Source of the DNA: Neoechinorhynchus agilis
Lineage: Eukaryota > Acanthocephala
Assembly: GCA_051530055.1 (NCBI GenBank)
Contig: CM121341.1
Coordinates: forward strand, 3,162,001-3,226,000
DNA: 64,000 nucleotides
Reading direction: 5' to 3'
Made by a program: the position numbers and the translations under genes. Shown piece after piece: positions 1 to 12,126 of this stretch; the first letter of the stretch is position 1, and the number at the start of each line of letters is the position of its first letter. The notes under the pieces are model-generated. The model was not told the origin of the DNA, did not search any database, and was given only the letters and a program-made list of their open reading frames with translations.

Positions 1-590
1 AAATTATTGGAAATATTTGCATCGACCAAATCGTGAGAAACGACTTGGGCACATTGTTTAAAGATATTAAGCATTTCGGAAGTAATCGTCATTTTTAATA
101 GCGTATCAGCGAAAGTGGTATTAAGTTAATTTGCATACCACATAACTCAGGAATTTTGCATAATTTGTATTTGGAAATCGCTGAAGCTCACAAGAAACTC
201 TCACAAACTTATAGAGATTTTTATAATTTTAAATGCATCAGAAATAGTTATAAGGCAAAAATTTCATTCGTTGAAATCCACATATAAAACCTCAAGAAAT
301 TCATTAAGAAACCGTAGTATTATTTCTTTCCTTCACGTGAAAATATATCTTAGATACTAAAGCATTATATCCAGGATTTCATGTTCATTTACGCATTCCT
401 TGGTATATTTTTTTCGCTTAATACACTCGCCGAATTTTTTTATCGCACTGTGCAGAAATTCGTCGAATCGATTGTTTTATTTTTTTGACAAAGTGTGATT
501 TGAGCGAAAATATCTTCCACAAGGTACGGCAAAATGATTAATTATAATTTTTTGAAGCAAGAATAAAAACGCAATATTTATCAGCGTGCA
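1..590. other. AT-rich flank, no gene seen
   Basis: No open frame with protein-like composition and no repeat was recognised. The right edge holds a TTTATT at about 591, which reads as AATAAA on the minus strand and is the likely poly(A) signal of the PB1-like gene. Confidence 0.4.
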
Positions 591-645
591 TTTATTAAAA
601 AAATTACCGTTGAAAAATTCAGGCGTGTTCTGGCATAGTTTTGAT

Positions 646-1221
646 TTATCCATAATAATGATTAGAATAAGGCCGATCCTGGGTATGACCAGCACCCATC
701 CACGGAAATCGAAACGGTTGTTGATAATTATATTGAATCCGTTGAGTAGACGGATCTGCTAAACCATATTTTGATTTTCTTTTACTTGATGGATATCCTT
801 GATTTTGGTTAGGCACATTATTCATTGGGGTAAAATTGTTGGGTGCACTCCAGGTGTATGATTCATGAGATTGTTTAAATTGAGGCCACTTTTGTGGTGC
901 CCGGTTTTGGTTATTTAGTTGAAAATCGCTTTCGCTATCATTTGCGAATGGGCACTCCACAAACAGTCTTTTCTCCAAAACTGGCCTCTGACTACATTCC
1001 TCAACAAAAATGTCGAAATCTCGTTTGCTCAGAATGGGTATCCGCGTATTGTTATTACCGATATAATACAAGCAATACGAAGGCAAAGAACAGTAAACTG
1101 GGAATCCCCTGATAATTCGGCGTAGTTCATAGAAGGCTTCTGCTTCATCCTCAAATTCAAATCGAAATTTGCGTCCTTTGCGCTCTTCTGGATTGATGTA
1201 GGTTAATCGAAACACAATCAT
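646..1221 (-). CDS. PB1-like domain protein with Asn/Pro/Gln/Tyr-rich tail
   Basis: I chose the ATG at 1221, giving 191 residues; the frame stays open upstream to 1305, so an upstream exon is possible. Residues 1-80 resemble a PB1 domain: a basic strand (KGRKFRFEFEDE), a helix (AEAFYELRRII) and a strand-turn-helix (CLYYIGNNNTRIPILSKRDF) that matches the usual shape of a hydrophobic strand, a polar turn and an 'S-x-x-D-F' helix start. The acidic OPCA signature is weak, so partner binding through it is inference. The rest is low-complexity, rich in N, P, Q, Y and S, ending YSNHYYG. PB1 domains dimerise in scaffold and signalling proteins; TFG is one with a similar P/Q/Y-rich tail, but this protein is shorter and orthology is not claimed. 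AATAAA lies about 50 bp past the stop. Confidence 0.55.
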   Translation of the reverse strand: MIVFRLTYINPEERKGRKFRFEFEDEAEAFYELRRIIRGFPVYCSLPSYCLYYIGNNNTRIPILSKRDFDIFVEECSQRPVLEKRLFVECPFANDSESDFQLNNQNRAPQKWPQFKQSHESYTWSAPNNFTPMNNVPNQNQGYPSSKRKSKYGLADPSTQRIQYNYQQPFRFPWMGAGHTQDRPYSNHYYG

Positions 1222-2044
1222 AAGATTCGCGTACAAATTGAGTGAACGTGAAGTGAAACCTTTTATGCTCGAGAAGTCGCTTACGTGAGTTTTGTGGTTG
1301 AGCAACGTTTAGGTACGTTTTGTTACATAACGAAGTGTAGATGGTATACGCAATTGACGAGTGTTCATGTGTCTTTGATTGTTTATGAGTCACTTAAAAC
1401 ACCTCCGATGCACACAGTGAGTTGTAAAAAAAAGAATTAAACAAAAGTTGACGATTTAGGGGTGAAAAAGAAGAAAAATTCAGATGACTAATAGTTGCGC
1501 CAACAACGAACGTCTTTAATTCCCTCATTTTGAATGCATATATGTAAATTTTATCCGCTTAAAACGCATTGAATTGAGGACAGAATTTTGAGTGCCAAAA
1601 TCAGTATAATTTTTAAGGATCACTAAAAACGTATCATTACTCAACAAGAAACAATCCTACGTGTGGGTTTTTTGTTAAGACCTAAAACAATCATCGCTGA
1701 TATTCGATTAATGAATAAACATTCAAACGGCTGCAAAAGTTGTCGCCAAAGCATTTCTTCATCGTACACGAAAATTATGAACTGAAACTAAAACTCTTCC
1801 ATACGAAAACATATTCCTAGAAAGCAGCATTAATAACGAAAGTTTAGCAGCAGACACTTTACAGAGTAACACTTTCAAAAAAATATAATTTGTATATTGC
1901 AAACGATTGGAGTTATTCATTGGATGACAAATGTAACGGAACGTGCCGTGTTCAATTCAACAAAGTCGAAGAGTTACATAGCAAAAGGACGAAGTTCAGA
2001 GAGTTAAATTTTATCTGTGATGCAAGAAAAATGTAAGCGAACCA
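1222..2044. other. Intergenic, no gene seen
   Basis: Upstream flank of the PB1-like gene. A possible donor (CTCAC|GTAAGC near 1285) could end an upstream exon, but no convincing acceptor was found before the chosen ATG. Nothing else was recognised. Confidence 0.3.
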
Positions 2045-3200
2045 GTGGTTCTTTCAAAACTGAAGAAATGGACATTTCTCAGAATTGCAGGCTTAAAGCT
2101 CACAAAACGGGTGAAATCGAAAGCAAAGACGGTTTTTCTTGTTATCGAAGTGCTGGGCGAAATCTTTATTTTGCCATCAGCAAATCATTTTGACAAAAAC
2201 GAGAATTTGAATCCCGAGGTAGTCAACGAAATTTGTTTAAAGGTTGAAGCTGGAGATCAACTGTTGAGCACGGAAAATATTACAAACGGAAACAACTATC
2301 GAATCTGCAACGTCGATAATGAAGAAATCCCAATTTCATGAAATTCAGTCGTCCATAAATCGAGAAGGAGAGCAAATGATAATGAAGGTGGAAAAAACGG
2401 CACCTTCTTCGTAAAGTTGGACTGCGACGATATCGAAATTCTTCGGATCATTTTTTTGGATAAAGTAACGGATGAAAAAGGTACAAATCAACTCAAAAAT
2501 AACTTAGATGAACATTTAAAGGACCGATCTGGAAAATTTGATTGTCATGAGCTAATCGCTGAAATTAATTCGAGCTGAAGAGCGTTTGACAAAGGCGGTT
2601 AAGGATAAATCTATTGTTCACGAGCTTATAGGAAGCCTGGAATTCGAAACAGTTCATTCTGACGTCAATGAATTATCCGATGATCGAAACGTGGACATCT
2701 TCGAAGACTATCTTGGCTTGGTGCCTAGCGATAAGATCGACCCTCAACCGCAGGATGCGAATTCGATGGTTGGCAATAAATTCGAAATGCCCAATGCGAA
2801 TTCCATATCAGCCAATTGTAACAGTGCCTCCTAAATTAATGATCTGATTCCCTTTAAAATCATATCGATTTTGAGGCATTCGAAAAGAGATAATGCTGGT
2901 CAAACGCGATTGGACTTGAAGCTGATTTACCGATTCTGTGACCGACAGTGCAGAATTCAGAGCAAAGTAAATGTTAATGATATAAATTTAAATGATCCCA
3001 CGGTCCATGCATAAACGAATTGCCTCAATTATTGCTCACACATTTGCAAGGCGATATTAAAAATGAAAAGGATTCGGATCTTACAAAACAAATTACGATT
3101 AGTTTAACTTTCGAGTGGAAGTGAATTCAATTTTATTAGACTGAATTTTTTATGGAATCTTAATTGAGTTTAACATCGGAGATTGGATTTCAATTCCTTC
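2045..3200 (+). pseudogene. Decayed coding repeat, family R2
   Basis: Three open stretches follow each other in changing frames: about 98 residues from 2045, about 60 residues near 2390-2575, and about 82 residues from 2586. All are acidic and lysine-rich and look like one former protein interrupted by stops and shifts. The 3' part (about 3057-3200, encoding KDSDLTKQ and then a shared trailer) recurs at 61,130-61,400, where the frame reads KDSDPTKRNELIELFK. The shared 3' trailer marks a dispersed repeat rather than a single-copy gene. I do not recognise the protein family. No reverse transcriptase, transposase or terminal repeats are visible here. Confidence 0.4.
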
Positions 3201-3299
3201 TTAATTTTTCCGAAACGGTGTTGTGAACGGTAGTTCACCGTTGTCGCTATGGACAACGATATCTGGTTTCTGGGTTAACTAAAATTGGTAACGAAACAC

Positions 3300-6200
3300 G
3301 TAAAGTAGCAACGAATCTTTTAAACGACTATCTATACGATTTATAGATCTCTGCAAGTGTAATTATTGAAAGCAAATGCTTGATATTCTGAACACATCTT
3401 CAGGAAATCCATTCTTAATCAAGCCAAAGCGATTGAACGATTCGCAGGCAGTTGAGTTAACGTCTTGAACGATTCAATAAAAGTAAACTTGAAGCATTCT
3501 TTAAATCAAGCATCCGATTTGGAAGTTCTCTTTTGTCGAATGAAACTTGGCCGTATTTAACAATTTTCTAATCAAATAAAGTGAAACGAAATTGTACATC
3601 AACGAATTATAGCTCGGTGCAGGTGTAATTATTGAAAGCAAATCTATTCTGAACTACCTTCAGAAATCATTCTTAAAGCCAAAGCGATTGAACGATTTAC
3701 GGCAGTTGAGTTAACGTCTTGAACGATTCAATAGAAGTAAACTTGAAGCATTCTTTAAATCAAGCATCCGATTTGGAAGTTCTCTTCTGTCGAATGAAAC
3801 TTGGCCGTATTTAACAATTTTCTAATCAAATAAAGTGAAACGAAATTGTACATCAACGATTTATAGATCTCTGCAGGTGTAATTATTGAAAGCAAATGCT
3901 TGATATTCTGAACATACCTTCAGGAAATCCATTCTTAATAAAGCCAAAGCGATTGAACGATTTACTGGCAGTTGAGTTAACGTCTTGAACGATTCAATAG
4001 AAGTAAACTTGAAGCATTCTTTAAATCAAGCATCCGATTTGGAAGTTCTCTTCTGTCGAATGAAACTTGGCCGTATTTAACAATTCTCTAATCAAATAAA
4101 GTGAAACGAAATTGTACATCAACGATTTGTAAATCTCTGCAAGTGTAATTATTGAAAGCAAATGCTTGATATTCTGAACATACTTTCAGGAAATCCATTC
4201 TTAATAAAGCCAAAGCGATTGAACGATTTGCAGGCAGTTGAGTTAACGTCTTGAGCGATTCAATGAGTAAACTTGAAGCATTCTTTAAATCAAGCATCCG
4301 ATTTGGAAGTTCTCTTCTGTCGAATGAAACTTGGCCGTATTTAACAATTTTCTAATCAAATAAAGTGAAACGAAATTGTCAACGATTTGTAGATCTCTGC
4401 AAGTGTAATTATTGAAAGCAAATGCATGATATTCTGAACATACCTTCAGGAAATCCATTCTTAATAAAGCCAAAGCGATTGAACGATTTGCAGGCAGTTG
4501 AGTTAACGTCTTGAGCGATTCAATGGAAGTAAACTTGAAGCATTCTTTAAATCAAGCATCCGATTTGGAAGTTCTCTTTTGTCGAATGAAACTTGGCCGT
4601 ATTTAACAATTTTCTAATCAAATAAAGTGAAACGAAATTGTACATCAACGATTTGTAGATCTCTGCAAGTGTAATTATTGAAAGCAAATGCTTGATATTC
4701 TGAACATACCTTCAGGAAATCCATTCTTAATAAAGCCAAAGCGATTGAACGATTTGCAGGCAGTTGAGTTAACGTCTTGAGCGATTCAATGGAAGTAAAC
4801 TTGAAGCATTCTTTAAATCAAGCATCAGATTTGGAAGTTCTCTTTTGTCGAATGAAACTTGGCCGTATTTAACAATTTTCTAATCAAATAAAGTGAAACG
4901 AAATTGTACATCAACGATTTGTAGATCTCTGCAAGTGTAATTATTGAAAGCAAATGCTTGATATTCTGAACATACCTTCAGGAAATCCATTCTTAATAAA
5001 GCCAAAGCGATTGAACGATTTGCAGGCAGTTGAGTTAACGTCTTGAGCGATTCAATGGAAGTAAACTTGAAGCATTCTTTAAATCAAGCATCCGATTTGG
5101 AAGTTCTCTTCTGTCGAATGAAACTTGGCCGTATTTAACAATTTTCTAATCAAATAAAGTGAAACGAAATTGTACATCAACGATTTGTAAATCTCTGCAA
5201 GTGTAATTATTGAAAGCAAATGCTTGATATTCTGAACATACCTTCAGGAAATCCATTCTTAATAAAGCCAAAGCGATTGAACGATTTGCAGGCAGTTGAG
5301 TTAACGTCTTGAGCGATTCAATGGAAGTAAACTTGAAGCATTCTTTAAATCAAGCATCCGATTTGGAAGTTCTCTTTTGTCGAATGAAACTTGGCCGTAT
5401 TTAACAATTTTCTAATCAAATAAAGTGAAACGAAATTGTACATCAACGATTTGTAGATCTCTGCAAGTGTAATTATTGAAAGCAAATGCATGATATTCTG
5501 AACATACTTTCAGGAAATCCATTCTTAATAAAGCCAAAGCGATTGAACGATTTACTGGCAGTTGAGTTAACGTCTTGAACGATTCAATAAAAGTAAACTT
5601 GAAACTTTAAATCAAGCATCCGATTTGGAAGTTCTCTTCTGTCGAATGAAACTTGGCCGTATTTAACAATTTTCTAATCAAATAAAGTGAAACGAAATTG
5701 TACATCAACGATTTGTAAATCTCTGCAAGTGTAATTATTGAAAGCAAATGCTTGATATTCTGAACATACCTTCAGGAAATCCATTCTTAATCAAGCCAAA
5801 GCGATTGAACGATTTGCAGGCAGTTGAGTTAACGTCTTGAGCGATTCAATGGAAGTAAACTTGAAGCATTCTTTAAATCAAGCATCCGATTTGGAAGTTC
5901 TCTTCTGTCGAATGAAACTTGGCCGTATTTAACAATTTTCTAATAAAATAAAGTGAAACGAAATTGTACATCAACGATTTGTAAATCTCTGCAAGTGTAA
6001 TTATTGAAAGCAAATGCTTGATATTCTGAACATACCTTCAGGAAATCCATTCTTAATAAAGCCAAAGCGATTGAACGATTTGCAGGCAGTTGAGTTAACG
6101 TCTTGAGCGATTCAATGGAAGTAAACTTGAAGCATTCTTTAAATCAAGCATCCGATTTGGAAGTTCTCTTTGTCGAATGAAACTTGGCCGTATTTAACAA

Positions 6201-6682
6201 TTTTCTAATCAAATAAAGTGAAACGAAATTGTACATCAACGATTTGTAAATCTCTGCAAGTGTAATTATTGAAAGCAAATGCTTGATATTCTGAACATAC
6301 CTTCAGGAAATCCATTCTTAATCAAGCCAAAGCGATTGAACGATTTGCAGGCAGTTGAGTTAACGTCTTGAGCGATTCAATGGAAGTAAACTTGAAGCAT
6401 TCTTTAAATCAAGCATCCGATTTGGAAGTTCTCTTTTGTCGAATGAAACTTGGCCGTATTTAACAATTTTCTAATCAAATAAAGTGAAACGAAATTGTAC
6501 ATCAACGATTTGTAGATCTCTGCAAGTGTAATTATTGAAAGCAAATGCATGATATTCTGAACATACCTTCAGGAAATCCATTCTTAATCAAGCCAAAGCG
6601 ATTGAACGATTTGCAGGCAGTTGAGTTAACGTCTTGAGCGATTCAATGGAAGTAAACTTCAAGCATTCTTTAAATCAAGCCG
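3300..6682. repeat. 266-bp tandem array, about 13 units
   Basis: The phrase TGATATTCTGAACATA recurs at about 3391 (variant), 3652 (variant), 3911, 4177, 4437, 4703, 4969, 5235, 5501, 5763, 6029, 6293 and 6560. Spacing is 266 bp with small indel variants (259-267). Units share blocks such as GAACGATTTGCAGGCAGTTG and AAGCATCCGATTTGGAAG. The first two units are the most divergent, while inner ones differ by only a few bases, as expected for ongoing unequal exchange. Short open frames inside are by-products of the repeat. Boundaries are approximate; the right edge stops mid-unit after ...TTTAAATCAAGC. Confidence 0.93.
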
Positions 6683-6689
6683 GAATAAA

Positions 6690-7240
6690 CATGGCAAAGG
6701 AACAGTTATAAGACTTCGGAGAAAGACGGATCTATACAGATTTCGTTGCATTCGGGCGAAACAATAGCTTGTCATATTTCTTTTTCATCTCAACCAAGTC
6801 GTTAATTTGAACGAAGTTCAAGGAATTTCCTATGAATGGACTACTCTCGATGGATTATTTGACACATCGCGAAGCTTTAGATCTTGATAATACATTTCCA
6901 TACTAAGTGGATTGGTGGGAAAATTTAATATTTTTAGAAATCCACAGGAAAAGCGACACGTATGGAATTTGCAAGAATTATTTCATCGTTCGACTATGCT
7001 GAGAATAGTGATCCCAACTTCAAAAATCAAGTTGACTTTATCGACATTTCCCATCGATGTAGCGAGATCACTGGACTCAAAATCTTCGCACGTTTGTTTA
7101 ATGCAATCTCTTCGAACATAGATAAAATGTCGGGTTTAAAATGACGGTGTGAATTTTAATCTAGATTTCATGTTCAAATTTTCATCACAGATCATCAAAA
7201 ATAGTTCATCTACACACTTCTATGGCTTTGTATAAAGAAA
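6690..7240. other. Unassigned spacer between satellite and LINE
   Basis: Short overlapping open frames at 6912-7144 have no recognised similarity. No terminal repeats, RNA gene or splice-framed exon was convincing. Confidence 0.3.
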
Positions 7241-7365
7241 GTCGATAAACCTCCCTCTCTCGACAACTCAACGTTGTCCCTCTCGTCAACGTTCTCTCCT
7301 TCGACAACGTTCTCTCTCGTCAATCGTAAAAGAACAACGTTCTCTCTCTCGTCCGCCACAAACAC

Positions 7366-7632
7366 TTGCAATCAATGCCGAGGCCAAAAAGCCCATCCAC
7401 CAAGCTCGTTCCCTGCGACATGGAAGATTGTCAGGTTAAAACCCAAATACTCGTCTCAAGTACTTGGGCGACAGGCAGGAAATTTATTTGCGATTTCTGT
7501 ACTGCCGCCTGGCTCAAACCGCGTTCTCCGGTTCCCCCCTTCCCAAAACTAACCACTCCCAAACCCCTAAACCCCTTCCATCTTCAGTTTCCCCACCCCA
7601 AACCTCCTCTTCTCCCTCACTTCACTCTTTAA
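7366..7632 (+). CDS. LINE-A ORF1-like zinc-binding N-terminus (remnant)
   Basis: Early residues include CDMEDC and then, after about 20 residues, CDFC, a spacing compatible with a small zinc-binding fold like those at the start of ORF1 proteins in CR1-like LINEs. The rest is proline/serine-rich because of the pyrimidine bias. Other frames are open in parallel, so limits are uncertain, and ORF1 probably continued in another frame to about 8145. Confidence 0.4.
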   Translation: MQSMPRPKSPSTKLVPCDMEDCQVKTQILVSSTWATGRKFICDFCTAAWLKPRSPVPPFPKLTTPKPLNPFHLQFPHPKPPLLPHFTL

Positions 7633-8149
7633 ATACTGTCCACCAACCCTTAGCTGTCAGCGCCTTCGACTTCTCTTCAACAATTTTCTCACCTCTTTAA
7701 TTCCGTTCCTACCATCTCTCATAGCCCTTTTCCTTCGTCCCTGCATTCTAACTCTCACTCTGCTTCACCATTAAAACCGAACCCCCTTCCTCCTCGACCT
7801 CATCTAAATCCTCCACCTCCTCTCTAGCACCCAGTACTGCTAGAAATAACCATAAACCCCTCCCGCTTCGCCCCTCAGAAGCGAAAAATACCTTGGACGC
7901 TCACACTACCTCACCTCTTACCACCACCTTTTCAACTCCCAATATCCTCTTGCCCCCCCATCCCGCATACGCAGTTCCCACCCTTATGGTCTCTACACTC
8001 AAATCACCCCTCACTACAGTGTCCACCCACGAATCCATTGAACAACCCATCGGTCAACTCCCATCCCTTCTCTCTCTACGCAGCTTCAACCCTCTCCGTC
8101 AGTGTCCACCCCTCATGTCCCTTCTAAACATCCCTTTCCAATAATCTTT

Positions 8150-9251
8150 TAATCTAACATCCGCAACCTCCTCCCCAAACTGGATGAGCTCCATATAGTT
8201 GCCTCTTCTTGCAACGCCGACATCCTTGTAATTACGGAAACATGGCTCTCACCCCATAGCAAATTATCTGCCTTCCTTCCAAACTTTCAAGCTTTTCACC
8301 TCACAAGGAACTTTTGAAACGGGGGAGGTACCATTGCTCTTCACTCTGCCTTTTGATCTCCGACGATCTTGAATGGCTACACATCCAACTTCATCTCCCC
8401 CTGTCGCTAGCCTTTATCGCCCTCCTTCCTCAATCATCCCCAACAGACTTCAACAAATAGACCACCCATTTACTAACCTACTTTCAACTTCCTCAGATCA
8501 CTTCATCATATTGGGCGATTTTAACAAACTGCCGATCCCGCCCTCGCTCTCTCATCTCTCCCAAATCGTTACTTTCCCCACACGCTTCTCCTCCCGCCCT
8601 GATAAAATTTTCTCAAACATCAGGCAATACTCGTTCACTACCAAACTCCCCCGGATCGCCTCGTCTGACCATTGTTCCATCCTTCTCTCCCTCATCACCT
8701 CAAAAACGTTCCTTTTCCGACCCTACGTTGTCTGGGATAAGCGTGATCATCATACCCAATCCTTTGCTGCATGTGTCAATTCTCTTATCACGCAAAACCG
8801 CTCTACCATCTTTGGCATCGACCCCTCGATTCCAATGGGCTCTTTGTCAAATCTAATAGAATCTGCGATGAAGGCCTCCTTTTCTCGAAAAACAATACGA
8901 ATATCGAACCGCGACCCTCCATGGTTCTCGCCTTTTCTAAAAACCCTTCAAATTCAGGTCACCAAAGCTTTCCGGTCAGGTAATCCTGCTTACCCCTCCC
9001 TCCACTCCACACTGACAAAACGCATCCGTATAGCCCGCAAAGTATTCCTCTCATCTCGTCTCTCGTCCGTTCCCAATCGAAACTATTGGCGTGAAATAAA
9101 AAATGTCACTGGTCTTGGTAGATCCACCCCTGATCTGCTCCCAATCCTCAACACCATGAATAAAAACCTCTGTCCTCCTCAAACCTCCTCTCCATTATCC
9201 CAACCTCCCTCCTCACTTTCTGACCGCCCATCCATACATGCCCTTCCTTAG
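8150..9251 (+). pseudogene. LINE-A endonuclease and linker (broken)
   Basis: The first part (8150-8310) reads NIRNLLPKLDELH and then ADILVITETWLSP, the APE-type start in which the E of ITETW is a catalytic residue. After a stop and shift, the frame from 8373 gives IILGDFN (near 8500) and ASSDHCSILLSL (near 8660-8700), the GDFN and SDH catalytic motifs. These define the apurinic-like endonuclease that nicks target DNA for reverse transcription. The frame from 8373 continues 292 residues into the linker before the RT domain. Confidence 0.75.
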
Positions 9252-9259
9252 TTTCCCCT

Positions 9260-10635
9260 CTCGAAATCCTAGAGATCCTTAAACGCCTGCCCCGCCATTC
9301 TTCCCCTAATTCGACTATCCCAAATTGGGCCATTCGTCTCATCATTCCGGAAATTATCGATCCTCTAACGCACATAACGAACCTTAGCTTTCTATTGGGC
9401 TCTTTTCCATCGTGTCTTAAGGAAGCCCGTGTCGTCCCCCTACCTAAAAACAATAAACGGATTTCCCCCACATCCTTTCGTCCCATCTCTATCCTCTCAC
9501 CTTTCTCTAAAATCTTAGGAAAATGTTTTAAAACCCGCCTACTTCCCTCCTTCCTCAAAAACATCTCCCCTTCCCAATTCGCTTTCCGTCCAAATTACTC
9601 TTGTTCTGATGCCCTCCTCTGCATCTACGATACGCTTGTGCGCAGCTCAGATTCCAATCCAGAATCAACTATCCGTCCGTCTCATGCAACTGGATATTTC
9701 CAGGGCGTTCGAGTCGATCGATCACTCCCTTCTCCTCCAATCATGTGCTTCCTTTGGCCTCCCAACTTGGCAACTCGCTTGGATTTCTTCTTTCCTCTCC
9801 AACCGCGAACAATATATCCAATGTGGAACCCCTTGTTCCTCTTCGCTGCCCATTTTTAAAGGGGTTCCCAAGGCGCCGTACTTTCCCCTCTCTTACTTGA
9901 TATTTTTCTATTTGACGTCCATCCTATCACTCCCTCTACCAAATATTTCCTTCATGCAGATGACGTCACAGTCATTACCATCGCATCTCCGTCTCTCGCC
10001 CTCTCCACTACCATGGACGAGCTCAACCATCTCATTTCCTCACTCTCCACCCTAAACCTCTCCCTAAATGTATCTAAATCTTCTTATCCCCGCGCCTCTC
10101 CCTCTCCCCATTCAACGCTCCTCTTCTCTCCGAATACTGGGCCTGATTTTACAAGAAAACCTTAAATGGGATGCCCACATTTACACTTTCTAAAGCAAAC
10201 CCTCGTCTTTACCTCCTCGAACTCCTCCGGCGTCTCGGCATATCCCCTAAACGCCTTGCCCACTTTTATCTCTTTGCCATCCTCCCTATCCTTACATGCG
10301 CCTTCCCCACTTTCCTCGCCTATTCCGCCAATGCTTTCCATTCCCTCGAAACCTTCCACAAAAGAGCAGCGAGAATATGCGGGACTTCACTCGCTCCCCT
10401 CGACGCCCACCTTCACTCCATTTTCTCCAAAAACGCCCTCCGCCTTCTTCAATCCCGTCCACAATTTTCTTCTTTTGTTTCTAAATACTTTTCCCTCGTA
10501 AACACCCGTAACCCCAACCTTTTGCATCCAGCCCTCGCTCGTACCACCCTCTACCAAAAATCCTTCCTCCCCCAATCCCAATCTTTCCTTAACAACCGGA
10601 GAACAAGCAAAGACTCCCAATCGGTCATTCTCCTG
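9260..10635 (+). pseudogene. LINE-A reverse transcriptase and C-terminus (broken)
   Basis: RT landmarks in three frames: IIDPLTHITN and ARVVPLPKNN, then FRPISILSPFSKILGKCF (RT block 2), ISPSQFAFRPNYSCSDAL, LQLDISRAFESIDHSLL (block 3), KGVPK (block 4), and HADDVTVI near 9955-9980 (the YADD-type active site with H for Y). The C-terminal region holds FHKRAARICGT, the RNA-binding-like stretch usual in this LINE group. At least three frame changes separate these blocks, so no functional enzyme is made here. Confidence 0.8.
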
Positions 10636-10765
10636 TAAAAGTCCAAAGGCAAATCCCACCTCCCTGCCTCAATATCCGACATCCAGACAACTTCAGCAAA
10701 GATAGATGCTGGCAAGTGTATGGATCGTTCTTCTTAATCAATAAAACGTGTTTATACTTATACTT

Positions 10766-11875
10766 CTTTATTGACTAAAATGTTCGCAAGGGTGGAAGAG
10801 AGGATTTACCATTAATGTTTTTGTCGTTGATTAAAGTTGGCTTTATGCTGATCGACAAAATTTGCACCCTTTATTTAAGATCCGATTATGTTCAACTTGA
10901 TTTATGTTTGGAAAATTCAACATTATACAAATCTAGTTTCGGATGCTTGAATGTGATTCTAGACAATGAATACCCCTTACGGACCCCGTAGATCAACAAG
11001 GCGAATAGCTCTTTTGAACGGCTCGTAATTGATGAATCATATAGCCCGGATTAATCTTTCGTTCGTGAAGCCGTCGATAATCTCGCGATTGTCTTCATCT
11101 TCGATGTAGAGGCAGTGTTTGAGGAAGAAGATACAACGAAAATATTCTTTTTAGGTCATTTGACCGATTGAAGTGTGGCGACCAATGATATTCTGCTACT
11201 GGCAAGACAGATTCGTGGGAAGCACTGCATGGTCAATGTTGCTTCAAGAAGTAGAGGAAACACTTTATGTGTTTTATTAAAGTAGCAAGCACCGTCAGTT
11301 GCTAATTTTGCATTAATTAAACTATTTATTGAGTGAACGAATTAAATGTATCGACGAAATATTGTCTATATTTATTAATCTAATGGACTTATCCTGCTTA
11401 GATTTTTTCGCAGAAGATATCCATATTCTGATTAGCAACTGGCGCATATTTTGGTTTTAATTAAAAGGACCATGTAACATTAACATATCGAAACGCGTTT
11501 TTTTCGGAAATTTGGCGAATTTTGATATCATTGATTTTACACCTCTTGAAACAAAGAGGTTGATCGATTGAAAATGAAGCCAGAAAATTACATAACGGCT
11601 ACTTATAAATCCCTGGAGTTGTTTTATATTCCATTTACCCCGAATCACAGCCAATCATCGAAGTGATGAAAAATTCGATTTTGTTTAGATAGGAGGAAGC
11701 TCTAGACACCAATCCTCAAAGAGTTAATTAAATACAACTGTTCTGAGTTTAAAATGAGGTCAAGAACTACTGTGAATGTAGAAATTCTTAAATTTAACAT
11801 TCAGTTATCAAAATATCACTTCGAGAACCTTGTGAAATTGAGTTTAAAGATTTTTGTCGATATGTAAGGACCTCG
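10766..11875. other. AT-rich intergenic, no gene seen
   Basis: Right flank of LINE-A. Short open frames only (for example 11,457-11,654 minus), none with recognisable content. Confidence 0.35.
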
Positions 11876-11879
11876 TTGG

Positions 11880-11975
11880 GTTCATCATCATTAGTTTGTT
11901 TGTGGTTCGAAACGATTGTTAATCGAAAAAGTTATTTACCGTATTAAGACTTTTAAACAATAAGTCTAATCTTAA
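11880..11975. mobile_element. Partial copy of foldback MITE family M1
   Basis: This stretch matches the right two-thirds of the complete element at 42,549-42,721: the inner TCGTTGGGTTCATCATCAT block followed by the terminal repeat GTATTAAGACTTTTAAACAATAAGTCTAAT. The left terminal repeat is absent, so it is a truncated copy and would not move by itself. Confidence 0.75.
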
Positions 11976-12126
11976 AGATTTTTGTTATATTTTAAGATTC
12001 TTTGCATTCAAAAATGCACAATTTGAGCAAACATTCAATTCATTGCGGTTTTATTTCGTATTTATGGATTAAAATACAGAAAAAGACGTATTCGTGTTTT
12101 TCGGACAAATAATCGAAGCCCGTGCT

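Larger units (their letters stand above)
7245..10765 (+). mobile_element. LINE-A: degenerate non-LTR retrotransposon, near full span
   Basis: The top strand is strikingly pyrimidine-rich, unlike its AT-rich surroundings, which marks a discrete insertion. In order: a 5' leader with repeated CGACAACGTTCTCTCTCGTC-type blocks (7250-7355), an ORF1-like region with a Cys pair (about 7366-8145), an AP-endonuclease (about 8150-8700), a reverse transcriptase (about 9240-10000), and a C-terminal region (to about 10635). The 3' end carries a short TATACTTATACTTC tail and no long poly(A). The reading frame changes several times, so this copy is dead. No RNase H is visible. The layout (PHD/zinc-like ORF1, APE, RT, short simple 3' tail) fits the CR1/Jockey side of the LINEs; the exact clade is inference. 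A related fragment is at 57.6-58.3 kb. Confidence 0.88.

Noticed and set aside
4088-4473. Open frames inside the 266-bp array
   Set aside because: They repeat with the satellite unit, are not kept in all units, and have no start or splice context.
3300-6682. CRISPR array
   Set aside because: Units are tandem 266-bp satellites without short repeats and unique spacers; the genome is eukaryotic.
9148-9564. 138-codon minus-strand frame
   Set aside because: Shadow of the LINE-A RT on the pyrimidine-rich strand.
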